A DNA stretch of 51,810 nt from Gammaproteobacteria bacterium (lineage in GTDB: Bacteria; Pseudomonadota; Gammaproteobacteria; Ga0077536). The position numbers and the translations under genes are program-made. The notes below the pieces were generated by a model. The model made no database searches. It had not been told where the DNA came from and worked only from the letters and a program-made list of their open reading frames with translations. Where the stretch lies: positions 1-51,810 of the forward strand of contig JAURHQ010000007.1 in the NCBI GenBank assembly GCA_030833185.1, read 5' to 3'. Positions 1-10,184 of this stretch are shown here, in pieces; position 1 is the first letter of the stretch, and every line of letters begins with the position of its first letter.

Positions 1-69
1 CGGCCGGCTGGGACGGCGGCGCAGCGCCCGCCGGTCCAAGCAGACCCAGCCATAAGGCAAAGCCCACGG
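1..69 (-). CDS. Possible 5' end of a secreted protein truncated by the window edge (signal-peptide-like MGFALWLGLLGPAGAAPPSQPA, GTG start assumed)
   Basis: Reverse-strand translation gives a hydrophobic leader with an AxA-like cleavage site; open to the window edge; start codon uncertain. Confidence 0.25.
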
Positions 70-258
70 TGCTGACCAACGGGCAGTGAGGCGCCTTGCG
101 TGGACGCGGCTTGTCGGGTGGATTAGTGGCCATCGCGCCACAGTATATTGGGGCAGACGCTGAAACGTCACCAATATGTTGCGTTCGGCACACGCTATTT
201 GCCGCGCGGGCGGTTTACGCACCACCCCGCGCGACAGGTTTTTCGGCCGACGCCGCGG

Positions 259-903
259 CTAGACCGTCTCCACGCCTTGCGGGAACAGGGTAATGCTGCG
301 ACCCGCCGTCGCAATTTGCTTGTTGCTGACCATGTGCTTCAGGACCTTGGTCACCATTTCCCGGGTGCAGCCCACCAGCCGCGCCAGCTCCTTGCGAGTC
401 ACGACCACCTGCTTGCCTTCCGGCAGAGACAGGGTTTCGGGCTGCGCCGAGAGGGCGAGCAGCGCACGCGCCACCCGACCGGACACATCAATAAAGGCCA
501 GATCGCTCAATTTCTGGTTGGTCGCCCGTAGCCGTCGCGCCAGTTGGCTGGTCATCGCCACCAGCAGCGTGGGGTAGAGTTCGGTCAGTTTGGGCAGGCG
601 GCTGTAGCTGATACGGGCAATGGCGCAGGAACTGCGCGTCCGCACCATGGCGGTCCGGCTTTTGTCCGCCGAGAAGTAGGCAATCTCGCCAAAAAACTCG
701 CCTTCGTAGAGATAGGCCAGCACAAACTCGCGGTCTTCATCATCGGCCAGCACCACGGCTACCGAGCCCTGCACGATAAAGAACAGTTCGGTTGCGGCCT
801 CGCCTTGTCTTACCACGGCGACGCCGGGGCCTAAACGCTGAATCTGGCACTCGGCCAGGAAGGGCTGCAGAAAACGGGGCTCGAGCAGGCTTGGAGAAGT
901 CAT
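259..903 (-). CDS. Crp/Fnr family transcriptional regulator (Vfr/Clp-like, cNMP-binding + HTH)
   Basis: 214 aa; cNMP-binding motif GEFFGEIAYFSADKSRTA and HTH VTRKELARLVGCTREMVTKVLKHM. Confidence 0.9.
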   Translation of the reverse strand: MTSPSLLEPRFLQPFLAECQIQRLGPGVAVVRQGEAATELFFIVQGSVAVVLADDEDREFVLAYLYEGEFFGEIAYFSADKSRTAMVRTRSSCAIARISYSRLPKLTELYPTLLVAMTSQLARRLRATNQKLSDLAFIDVSGRVARALLALSAQPETLSLPEGKQVVVTRKELARLVGCTREMVTKVLKHMVSNKQIATAGRSITLFPQGVETV

Positions 904-960
904 GCATCACCGGTCCTTGGAGAGGGTCGCCGAATCCTTTATCGGCAAAGTAGCGGAGGC

Positions 961-974
961 TTGAGACAAATCAA
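961..974. promoter_or_regulatory. FNR/Anr-like box TTGAGACAAATCAA upstream of the crp-like gene
   Basis: 9/10 match to TTGAT-N4-ATCAA, 58 bp upstream of the start codon at 903. Confidence 0.3.
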
Positions 975-984
975 GCCACAGCGC

Positions 985-1593
985 TCACGGCGGGCTTACC
1001 GGTGCTTGCAGCAGCGCGTCCACCGAGTCGGCAGCGGCGCCGGACGGCGTTGGCCGCAAAGCCTGCAGCGTCACCCAGCGCCGCGCGGCCCGGTCGTAGC
1101 GGAAGTGTGCGATTGGCGTCCCTTGCGCGTCCTGCCGGAAGCTGCGCACTAATTCGCCCGCCACCAGTTTCAGGTCTTCACGGGTCGCGGCCGGCAAGGG
1201 ACGTGCCGGCGTTAGCGGCGCAAGGTCCAGCGATTCAAACGCATTCGCGAGCCATTTCCAGCCGCGTAACTCGGGCGCGACGTCTGGTTCAAGGGCGGCG
1301 GTGCTGATCAACAGTTCGGGCGTCGCGTCGGCGTCCAGGTCGAGCGCCCAGCACCCGCGCAGCGCGCCGACGCCGGCCACATCCATGCGGGTCAGGATGT
1401 CGCTGCCGTCGGTGACCGTGATATCCAGCCGATCGGCCTCAACCGTTACCGCCACCGCCACCGTCCCGAGCCTCACCGCGCAGGTCTCAGCCGGCGCCGC
1501 CTGAGCCGGCAAAGGCAGCATTCCGCCCAGCAACAGGGCAAGCAGCCCTGCATTGATCCGGACCGCGGCGGTTTTTTGCCTTGAATTGATCAC
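985..1593 (-). CDS. Secreted hypothetical protein
   Basis: 202 aa, N-terminal signal peptide (LLALLLGGMLPLPAQAAPAE), intergenic position; no family recognised. Confidence 0.6.
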   Translation of the reverse strand: MINSRQKTAAVRINAGLLALLLGGMLPLPAQAAPAETCAVRLGTVAVAVTVEADRLDITVTDGSDILTRMDVAGVGALRGCWALDLDADATPELLISTAALEPDVAPELRGWKWLANAFESLDLAPLTPARPLPAATREDLKLVAGELVRSFRQDAQGTPIAHFRYDRAARRWVTLQALRPTPSGAAADSVDALLQAPVSPP

Positions 1594-1609
1594 ATCGAGC
1601 CCCTATCCT

Positions 1610-1636
1610 TTAGCACTACTCACCGATGAGTGCTAA
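1610..1636. promoter_or_regulatory. CIRCE element (HrcA operator)
   Basis: TTAGCACTA-N9-GAGTGCTAA, 17/18 match to consensus, 74 bp upstream of groES. Confidence 0.92.
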
Positions 1637-1710
1637 TAACACCGTTCGGCGTTCCGAGTAACCCTGAAAAAATCCAATTAGTTCGCAAGTCTTCAAGGAG
1701 AAGAGAGACC

Positions 1711-1998
1711 ATGAAGATCCGTCCTTTACACGACCGCGTGATCATCAAACGTCTGGAAGAGGAAAAAACCTCCCCGGGCGGCATCCTTATTCCTGACTCC
1801 GCCGCCGAAAAGCCAGTTCGCGGTGAAGTCATGGCCACTGGCAACGGCAAGTTGCTGGAAAACGGCACCGTCCGTCCGCTCGACGTCAAAGTCGGCGACA
1901 AGGTGCTGTTTGGCAAGTACTCCGGCAACGAGGTCAAGGTCGACGGCGTCGACTACCTCGTGATGCGCGAAGACGACATCGTCGCGGTGCTGGGCTAA
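1711..1998 (+). CDS. groES: Co-chaperonin GroES
   Basis: [35 protein letters not shown]...; RBS AAGGAG upstream. Confidence 0.97.
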   Translation: MKIRPLHDRVIIKRLEEEKTSPGGILIPDSAAEKPVRGEVMATGNGKLLENGTVRPLDVKVGDKVLFGKYSGNEVKVDGVDYLVMREDDIVAVLG

Positions 1999-2040
1999 AC
2001 GTCCGCGCCTCACCGCAACCCCATTACTAGAGGAATCTGA

Positions 2041-3705
<1,665 letters not shown>

Positions 3706-3734
3706 GCCTCGCGCTTACCTCAAGGCCTGAAGGG

Positions 3735-3763
3735 AAGCCCCGCCTCGGCGGGGCTTTTCTTTT
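3735..3763 (+). terminator. Rho-independent terminator of groESL
   Basis: Perfect stem AAGCCCCGCC-TC-GGCGGGGCTT followed by a T-rich tract. Confidence 0.9.
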
Positions 3764-3777
3764 GGTGAGCGGCGAGT

Positions 3778-4116
3778 TTAGTCGCCGATTTTCTTGTCCA
3801 GATGCGGCATCGTGTCGGTCTCGCCGCGCCGCATGTAGCGCGCCTCGTCCCCGCTGCGGGTGACGTTCTCATACACCCCGTCGTCGCGTTTCACGAGCTT
3901 GGTGAAGCCCATGTTGCGGATTTCGGCGTTGCTCTTGGGCACCGCGATGCCCGGCGGCGTCAGCACCTTGCGCACGGGGGACAGAAAGTCGGTCTCGCCG
4001 AGCGGGACCTGCGCCGCGTAGCACACCTCGCCCCAGGTCGAGAGTTCGTGATCAATCCCGTGCCGGACCTCTACGGTCTGGCCGTTTTCCTCGCAGTGAT
4101 AGATGTAAACCGGCAT
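3778..4116 (-). CDS. Small FmdB-like (zinc-ribbon-derived) protein
   Basis: 112 aa starting MPVYIYHCEENGQTVEVRHGI... within the longer ORF 3778..5103; start chosen to avoid overlap with gloB. Confidence 0.65.
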   Translation of the reverse strand: MPVYIYHCEENGQTVEVRHGIDHELSTWGEVCYAAQVPLGETDFLSPVRKVLTPPGIAVPKSNAEIRNMGFTKLVKRDDGVYENVTRSGDEARYMRRGETDTMPHLDKKIGD

Positions 4117-4221
4117 GTGCTTCCGTGTTCCGCGCGTCGCTGTGACAGAAGATGGCCAGCGGCGAGGCGATTCGCAAGGGCCACGGCTATACTCGGCGCA
4201 CGCGAGTCCCGGAGCTGCCCC

Positions 4222-4992
4222 ATGCTGCAAATCGAACAAATTCCCTGCCTGAGCGACAACTACGTCTATCTGGTCCACGAGCCTGCGCAGGGACTGACGG
4301 CGGTGGTCGATCCGGCTGAAACCGCCCCGGTGCTGGCCGCGCTCGCCGCACACGGCTGGCGCCTGACGCATATTCTCAACACGCATCACCACTACGACCA
4401 CGTCGGCGGCAATCTGGAACTGAAGGCCGCCACCGGCTGCAAGATCGTTGGCCCGCGCGCCGACCGCGAGCGCATTCCCGGCATCGATGAGGAAGTCGCC
4501 GACGGCGACACCTACGCCTTCGGCGCCCGCACGGCGAAAGTCTTCGACGTACCCGGCCACACGCGCGGTCATATTGCCTACTGGTTTGGCGAGGACGCGG
4601 CGCTCTTCTGCGGCGACACCCTGTTTGCGCTTGGCTGCGGGCGGCTGTTTGAGGGCACGCCGGTGCAGATGTGGGACTCGCTGTCGAAGTTGCGCGCGCT
4701 GCCTGGCGACACCCGCGTCTTTTGCGCGCACGAATACACCCAGTCGAACGGCCGCTTTGCGCTCAGCGTGGAGCCCGGCAACGCCGCGCTGGTAGCCCGC
4801 ATGCAGGAGGTTAACCGCCGGCGCGCGGCAAATGAGCCCACCGTGCCCTCGCGACTGGCCGAAGAACTGGCGACCAATCCGTTCCTGCGACCCGACAGCG
4901 CGGAAATCCAGCACACCGTAGGGCTCGTCGGCGCGCCGCTGGCGGAAGTCTTCGGCGCCACGCGGGCGCGCAAAGACACGTTTCGCGGCTAG
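4222..4992 (+). CDS. gloB: Hydroxyacylglutathione hydrolase (glyoxalase II)
   Basis: MLQIEQIPCLSDNYVYLVHEP; metallo-beta-lactamase motif THHHYDHVGGN; GHTRGHIAYW. Confidence 0.93.
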   Translation: MLQIEQIPCLSDNYVYLVHEPAQGLTAVVDPAETAPVLAALAAHGWRLTHILNTHHHYDHVGGNLELKAATGCKIVGPRADRERIPGIDEEVADGDTYAFGARTAKVFDVPGHTRGHIAYWFGEDAALFCGDTLFALGCGRLFEGTPVQMWDSLSKLRALPGDTRVFCAHEYTQSNGRFALSVEPGNAALVARMQEVNRRRAANEPTVPSRLAEELATNPFLRPDSAEIQHTVGLVGAPLAEVFGATRARKDTFRG

Positions 4993-5864
4993 CCCGCGCG
5001 CAGCCGCGCGGCCAGCGCGGCAATCTCGTCCAGCCGCGCCAGCGCGCCCTCGTCGGCCTGCGGCAGCAGGTAAACAAGTTTGCGAAAGCCGCTCGCGATC
5101 CATGCGCGGGCGTCGGCTTCCTCGCGCGGGGCGTCCATCAGGGTCAAGGTGAGTTCATCAAAATTGCGCCCGACGTTGTCGCAGGCCGCGCGCAGATCGG
5201 TCGGCGCATCGCCCTTGTAGATGCCGCGATAGACAATCCAGCCGTCGGCATAGTCCGCCACCCGCCCGGGGACAGACTTGGAGTTCGAGCCGATCCACAC
5301 CGGCGGCCCACCCGCCTGCAGGGGCTTGGGGTACGAGGCCATCGGGCCGAAGTTCACGAAGTCGCCGGCGAACTCCGCCAGCTCCTCGGCCCAGATTTGG
5401 CGCACGGCCAGCGTCCGCTCGCGGGTGATTTTCCAGCGCTGTTTGAACTCGCTGCCGTGGTTGCGCATGGCGGTTTCCAGCGCGCCACCGGCGACGCCAA
5501 GAATCACCCGCCCGTTCGACATCAAATCGAGCGAAGCCACCGCTTTAGCGGTGTTGATGGGATCGCGATGCGTCATCAGACACACCGCAAAGCCCAGCAA
5601 CAGGCGCTCGGTCACCGCGGCGGCGCCGGCCAGCGCGACAAAAGGGTCGTAAAGCCGGGTCAGCGGATCCATCAGTCCGTCGACCGGCGGCCAGTCCTGG
5701 CGACGGTCGAGCGGCATGTGGCTGTTCTCGGGGAACATCAGGATCTCTAGCCCGCGCGCTTCCACCTCGCGCGCAAGTTGCACCGGGGACAGCGAGCGAT
5801 CGGTCGCCAGCGCGCACACGCCGAACTGCAGGGTAGAAGGTTCCAGACAGCGTTTAAGACTCAT
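4989..5864 (-). CDS. LLM class flavin-dependent oxidoreductase
   Basis: 291 aa luciferase-like fold signatures (FGVCALATDRSLSPVQLAREVEARGLEILMFPENSH; NGRVILGVAGG). Confidence 0.88.
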   Translation of the reverse strand: MSLKRCLEPSTLQFGVCALATDRSLSPVQLAREVEARGLEILMFPENSHMPLDRRQDWPPVDGLMDPLTRLYDPFVALAGAAAVTERLLLGFAVCLMTHRDPINTAKAVASLDLMSNGRVILGVAGGALETAMRNHGSEFKQRWKITRERTLAVRQIWAEELAEFAGDFVNFGPMASYPKPLQAGGPPVWIGSNSKSVPGRVADYADGWIVYRGIYKGDAPTDLRAACDNVGRNFDELTLTLMDAPREEADARAWIASGFRKLVYLLPQADEGALARLDEIAALAARLRAG

Positions 5865-5876
5865 CGCGCGCTCCCG

Positions 5877-6641
5877 TCATTGCGTGTTCTGTGTCGAGAT
5901 GCCCGTGCCGGCTCGCAGGGCGGCGACCTCGTCAGGGTCCAGCAGGCGCCACGCGCCTTTTGCCAAATCCCCGAGTATCAGCGGCCCGATGGCCACCCGC
6001 ACCAACCGCAGCACCGTTAGCTCAAAGGCTGCACACAACCGGCGCAAATGCCGGTTGCGGCCCTCGTCCAGCGTGGCTTCTACCCAGGCGTTACGTTCGC
6101 CGTGGCGTAACAGCGCAAGCCGTCGCGCGCCAAGATGTTCGCCGTCCGGCATCACCACCCCGGTCTGCATCGCCGCCAGCGTGGCGGCGGTCGGCCGCGG
6201 CGAGACCTGCAGGTGATAGGTCTTGGTCAGCCCATGGGCCGGATCGGTGATGCCCGCCGCCCAGGCCGTGTCGTTGGTAAACAGCAGCAGGCCTTCGCTG
6301 GCCTTGTCGAGCCGCCCCACCGGCGCGAGCCAGGGCAGGCCGGCCGCGCGCAGACAGGTATAAACGGTGTCGCGGCCCTGATCGTCGCTGGCGGTCGTCA
6401 CCAGTCCGCGCGGCTTGTTCAGCATCAGATAGACGAACTCGCCGCTGGCGACCGCCACGCCGTCCACCGCAATGTGGCTGCGGGCGGTGGTGGGCGCTTC
6501 CGGGTTGCGATTCACGCGCCCGTCCAGCATCACGCGCCCGGCGCTAATCAGCGCCACGGCGGCAGTGCGCGAGCAGTAACCCCGCTTGCTGAGCGCGCGC
6601 GCGAGCCCGCTGCGGGGAAGGGGCGATGAAGGGGTTTGCAT
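5877..6641 (-). CDS. RsuA/RluB-family pseudouridine synthase
   Basis: S4-like N-terminus LARALSKRGYCSRTAAVALISAGRVMLDG and catalytic VGRLDKASEGLLLFTND. Confidence 0.9.
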   Translation of the reverse strand: MQTPSSPLPRSGLARALSKRGYCSRTAAVALISAGRVMLDGRVNRNPEAPTTARSHIAVDGVAVASGEFVYLMLNKPRGLVTTASDDQGRDTVYTCLRAAGLPWLAPVGRLDKASEGLLLFTNDTAWAAGITDPAHGLTKTYHLQVSPRPTAATLAAMQTGVVMPDGEHLGARRLALLRHGERNAWVEATLDEGRNRHLRRLCAAFELTVLRLVRVAIGPLILGDLAKGAWRLLDPDEVAALRAGTGISTQNTQ

Positions 6642-6695
6642 GGCCCGGCAGTGTACTGGCTGACGAAGGGCATTCACGAAGCGCAGAATCGCTGG

Positions 6696-7628
6696 ATGAT
6701 TCGAATCCAGCACCTCTGCCACGACTATCCCGGCGTGCGCGTGTTACGCGATGTGTCCTTACAGCTCGACGCCGGCAGCATCACCGCACTGGTCGGCCCC
6801 AACGGCGCCGGCAAAACCACCCTCATGCGCTGCCTGTGCGGGCTGGAGCGCCCGCTGTCCGGTGCGATTGAAGTTGACGGCATCGACGTCATCGAAGAAC
6901 CCCGCCGCTCGCACGAACGCATTGGCTATCTGGCGGATTTCTTCGGCGTCTACGACACCCTCAGCGTCGCCCAGTGTCTGCGCTATGCCGCAGCCGCCAA
7001 CGGCATCGACCATGGGCTGGACGCCCGCGTCACCGAGACCGCCACCGCGCTCGGCCTCGCAGACCGCATGACGCAGGCCGCCGGCACGCTTTCGCGCGGG
7101 CTGCGCCAGCGACTCGCCATCGCGCAGGCCATCATTCACCGGCCGTGCGTGCTGGTGCTGGACGAACCCGCCGCGGGGCTTGACCCCGAAGCGCGCATCG
7201 CGCTGGCCGCGCTGCTGCGCGACCTGCAGGCGCAAGGCATGACGCTGCTGGTGTCTTCCCACATTCTGGCCGAGCTCGAGGCCTACGCCACGCATATGCT
7301 GATTATCGAAGCCGGCCGCGTGCTGCCGCTGCAGGCGCTGGCGCTAGCGCCCACCGTGGCGGCATCCCGCCAGCTGCTACTGACGCTGGCGGCGCCCGCG
7401 CCCACCGCTCCGCTGGTGCTGGCGGCACAGCCGGGCGTCGCGGCCGTCCGCCAGGACGGTAGCCTGCTGCACTTCGAGTTTCACGGGGATTTATCGGCCC
7501 AGAGCGCGCTGCTCGCGGCGCTCCTCGCCCAACAGTTGCCGGTGGCGGCCCTGCAGACGGTGACAACGGACCTGCAGCAGCGCTATCTCGACACCCTGAA
7601 CGACCGCCGAGGCGTCCATGAATCCTGA
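6696..7628 (+). CDS. ABC transporter ATP-binding protein (ABC-2 type)
   Basis: Walker A GPNGAGKTT, signature LSRGLRQRL, Walker B VLVLDEPAAGLDP. Confidence 0.93.
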   Translation: MIRIQHLCHDYPGVRVLRDVSLQLDAGSITALVGPNGAGKTTLMRCLCGLERPLSGAIEVDGIDVIEEPRRSHERIGYLADFFGVYDTLSVAQCLRYAAAANGIDHGLDARVTETATALGLADRMTQAAGTLSRGLRQRLAIAQAIIHRPCVLVLDEPAAGLDPEARIALAALLRDLQAQGMTLLVSSHILAELEAYATHMLIIEAGRVLPLQALALAPTVAASRQLLLTLAAPAPTAPLVLAAQPGVAAVRQDGSLLHFEFHGDLSAQSALLAALLAQQLPVAALQTVTTDLQQRYLDTLNDRRGVHES

Positions 7629-8937
7629 ATTCCAACGCAATCTCTGGCAGGAATGGACCCGCCCGCGCCTGACCAGCGCCTTCGCCGCGCTGGGCGCCAT
7701 TCTGGTCCTGGCCTGGCTCGCCAACGGTCGCCTGCCGGGCGCCATCACCGCGAACGCCGCGCTGGGCTGTATCGCCATCTTTACGGTGGCGTGGGGCGCG
7801 CACCTCTGCGGCCGCTCGCTGATAGACGAATTGCGCAGCCGCACCTGGGACCAGCAGCGCATGTCTGCGCTGTCGCCGTGGCGCATGCTGTGGGGCAAGC
7901 TGCTGGGCGCGCCGGCGGTGGCCTGGGCCTGCGGCGGCGCTGCCGCCGGCGTCTATCTGCTCAGCGTGGCGCCGGGCAGCGAGGCGCTGTGGATGCTGCT
8001 CGCGCTGACCGCCGGCGCGGTGGCTTGTCATGCCGGCGCGCTGATCGGCGGCCTGATGCTGGCGCAGCGCGGCCAGCCCGCGGGCATGTCGGTCAGTCTG
8101 CGACTGGCGGCCACGCTGGGGCTGTATGCGGTGGGCAGTGCGCTGTTCAAAAGCGTTGAAGGCGTGCAGCACTGGTATGGGTTTGATTTTCCATCGCTGG
8201 CTTTCAGTGCCTGCGTGCTGGCGGCGCTCGCCGGCTGGCTGGTGTTTGGCAGCTATCGCCTGATGTGCGACGAGCTGAAAGTCCGCACCCGCCCGTGGGC
8301 GCTGGGCGGCTTCATTGGCTTCGTCGCTGTGTTCTATGCGGGCTGGCTGTACGGCCCCAACACCACGCCGCTGGCCTGGGTCACGCAGATCTGCACGCTG
8401 GGCCTTTGCGGCGCGCTGCTGGCGGCTTACGTCTGCGCCATGGCCTTCGCCACCGACCCGCTCATGCCGCGCCGACTGCTTGGCTACGCCGCGCGCGGAC
8501 TGTGGCGGCGGGTGGCGGAGGAAGCGCCCCTGTGGACCGTCGCCGCGGCCTACGCGCTGCCCCTGGCCGTGCTGGCCGGCGTGCTGGGCGGTGGTCAACT
8601 GGCGATAGAGAAGACGGTCGTGCACCTCACCGGCGGCGGCGCGCTGGCGCTACTGCTCTACGCCACGCGCGATCTGGCCGTCCTCTTCGGCATTGCCTGT
8701 CGCGCCCCGCGGCGCGGCGTGGAAACTTCCCAGCTGATCTACCTCGCACTGGCCTACTGGCTGTTGCCGTCGATCGCGAGCCTCGCCGGCGGCGAGACGC
8801 TCAGCCTGCTGCTCCGCCCGGATCCCGCTCAGGCCTTAAGTGCCGTGGCGGTACTCTGCGCGCACGCGCTGCTGGCGCTGTGGTGGGCGCGCCAGATGTG
8901 GCGGCAACGGCTGGGGGAGCAGGCGCAGGACGACTGA
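7618..8937 (+). CDS. ABC-2 type transporter permease
   Basis: 439 aa multi-span membrane protein overlapping the ATPase gene by 11 bp. Confidence 0.8.
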   Translation: MNPEFQRNLWQEWTRPRLTSAFAALGAILVLAWLANGRLPGAITANAALGCIAIFTVAWGAHLCGRSLIDELRSRTWDQQRMSALSPWRMLWGKLLGAPAVAWACGGAAAGVYLLSVAPGSEALWMLLALTAGAVACHAGALIGGLMLAQRGQPAGMSVSLRLAATLGLYAVGSALFKSVEGVQHWYGFDFPSLAFSACVLAALAGWLVFGSYRLMCDELKVRTRPWALGGFIGFVAVFYAGWLYGPNTTPLAWVTQICTLGLCGALLAAYVCAMAFATDPLMPRRLLGYAARGLWRRVAEEAPLWTVAAAYALPLAVLAGVLGGGQLAIEKTVVHLTGGGALALLLYATRDLAVLFGIACRAPRRGVETSQLIYLALAYWLLPSIASLAGGETLSLLLRPDPAQALSAVAVLCAHALLALWWARQMWRQRLGEQAQDD

Positions 8938-9046
8938 GCGGCGCAGGTTTCAAAACACCCGGCAAAACGCCGCCCTTTTGTCAGGTTTTCTCCGCTAGGC
9001 GGTTTGCAGGCCATAGCGTTTCAATAAGCGCCCCCTGTGCGGAGCA

Positions 9047-10180
9047 ATGCAGATGGATCTCCTTGCCTATAACAGCCTCGGTCGCGGGCTGGACATGAGC
9101 GGCTATGTGAACGGCGTGGGCGTCGTGGTGGCCGACCCCTCGGTGCAAACCTTTCTCCTTGGCGCGATTGACGACTACACGCTGGCTTATGAAGTGTCGG
9201 GCGCCCCGTGGACTTATATGACAATCACCGGCACCGCCGGCATCGACCCGGTGCTGCAGCAGTTCACCGGCGAACTCAACCTCACCGCCATCCGCTACTA
9301 CGCCGCCGACGGCCTGACCGAAATGATCAGCCTGTCGGACATGAACCTCTACACCAACGTCTACACGCTGGGCACGGTGAACATTGCCAGTATGTACACC
9401 GGCGACGATCTCCTCTGGGGTAACGACTATGCAGACCACCTGCGCGGCGGCACCGGCGAAGACATCCTGTGGGGCGAAGGCGGTAACGACATCCTGAACG
9501 GCGAAACCGGGGCCGACATCATGCGCGGCGGCGCCGGCAACGATACCTACTACGTCGACGATGCCTACGACTTCACCGACGAACCCATGAGCGGCAACGC
9601 GGATCCGGGCGGGGTTGACCGGGTGTACAGCAGCATCGACTGGACGCTGGACCGCTTCATGGAAAATCTCACGCTTACCGGGTCGGGCGACCTTGTCGGC
9701 TTCGGGAATAGCCTGCGCAACGTCATTACCGGCAACAGCGGCGCCAATTTGCTCAGCGGAGTCGGCGGTAACGACACGATTAGCGGGGGCGCAGGTGACG
9801 ACTTCATCGCCGGCAACACCGGCGCCGACACGCTCTCCGGCGGCAGCGGGTCGGATCTGTTCATGTTTGACAGCTCGTTGGTGGCCGGCAATGCGGACCG
9901 GATCAAAGACTTCTCCAAGCGAGATGATTACATCGGGCTGGACGATGACGTGTTTCGCAAACTGCCGGGCGCCACCGACGGCAAATTGCTGGCGGCCGCC
10001 AACTACCGCGTGGGCAGCGCCGCCCGCGACGGCAACGACTACCTCATCTACAACCCGGCTAAGGACCACCTGCTCTACGACAGCGATGGCAGCGGTCCGC
10101 GGGCGCCGGTCCTGATCGCAACGATCACACTCAGCGGCAGCAGCGCACCGGCAGCCTCAGACTTCATTCTCTACAGCTAG
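9047..10180 (+). CDS. RTX-like calcium-binding repeat protein
   Basis: Nonapeptide repeats GGTGEDILWGEGGNDILNGETGADIMRGGAGND and GGNDTISGGAGDDFIAGNTGADTLSGGSGSD. Confidence 0.85.
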   Translation: MQMDLLAYNSLGRGLDMSGYVNGVGVVVADPSVQTFLLGAIDDYTLAYEVSGAPWTYMTITGTAGIDPVLQQFTGELNLTAIRYYAADGLTEMISLSDMNLYTNVYTLGTVNIASMYTGDDLLWGNDYADHLRGGTGEDILWGEGGNDILNGETGADIMRGGAGNDTYYVDDAYDFTDEPMSGNADPGGVDRVYSSIDWTLDRFMENLTLTGSGDLVGFGNSLRNVITGNSGANLLSGVGGNDTISGGAGDDFIAGNTGADTLSGGSGSDLFMFDSSLVAGNADRIKDFSKRDDYIGLDDDVFRKLPGATDGKLLAAANYRVGSAARDGNDYLIYNPAKDHLLYDSDGSGPRAPVLIATITLSGSSAPAASDFILYS

Positions 10181-10184
10181 CGGC

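Noticed and set aside
4117-5103. N-terminal extension of the 441-aa ORF 3778..5103
   Set aside because: Antisense to gloB; only the last 112 codons (FmdB-like) look genuine.
6696-6720. tRNA-like TTCGAATCC string
   Set aside because: Lies at the start of the ABC ATPase coding sequence and no cloverleaf could be built around it.
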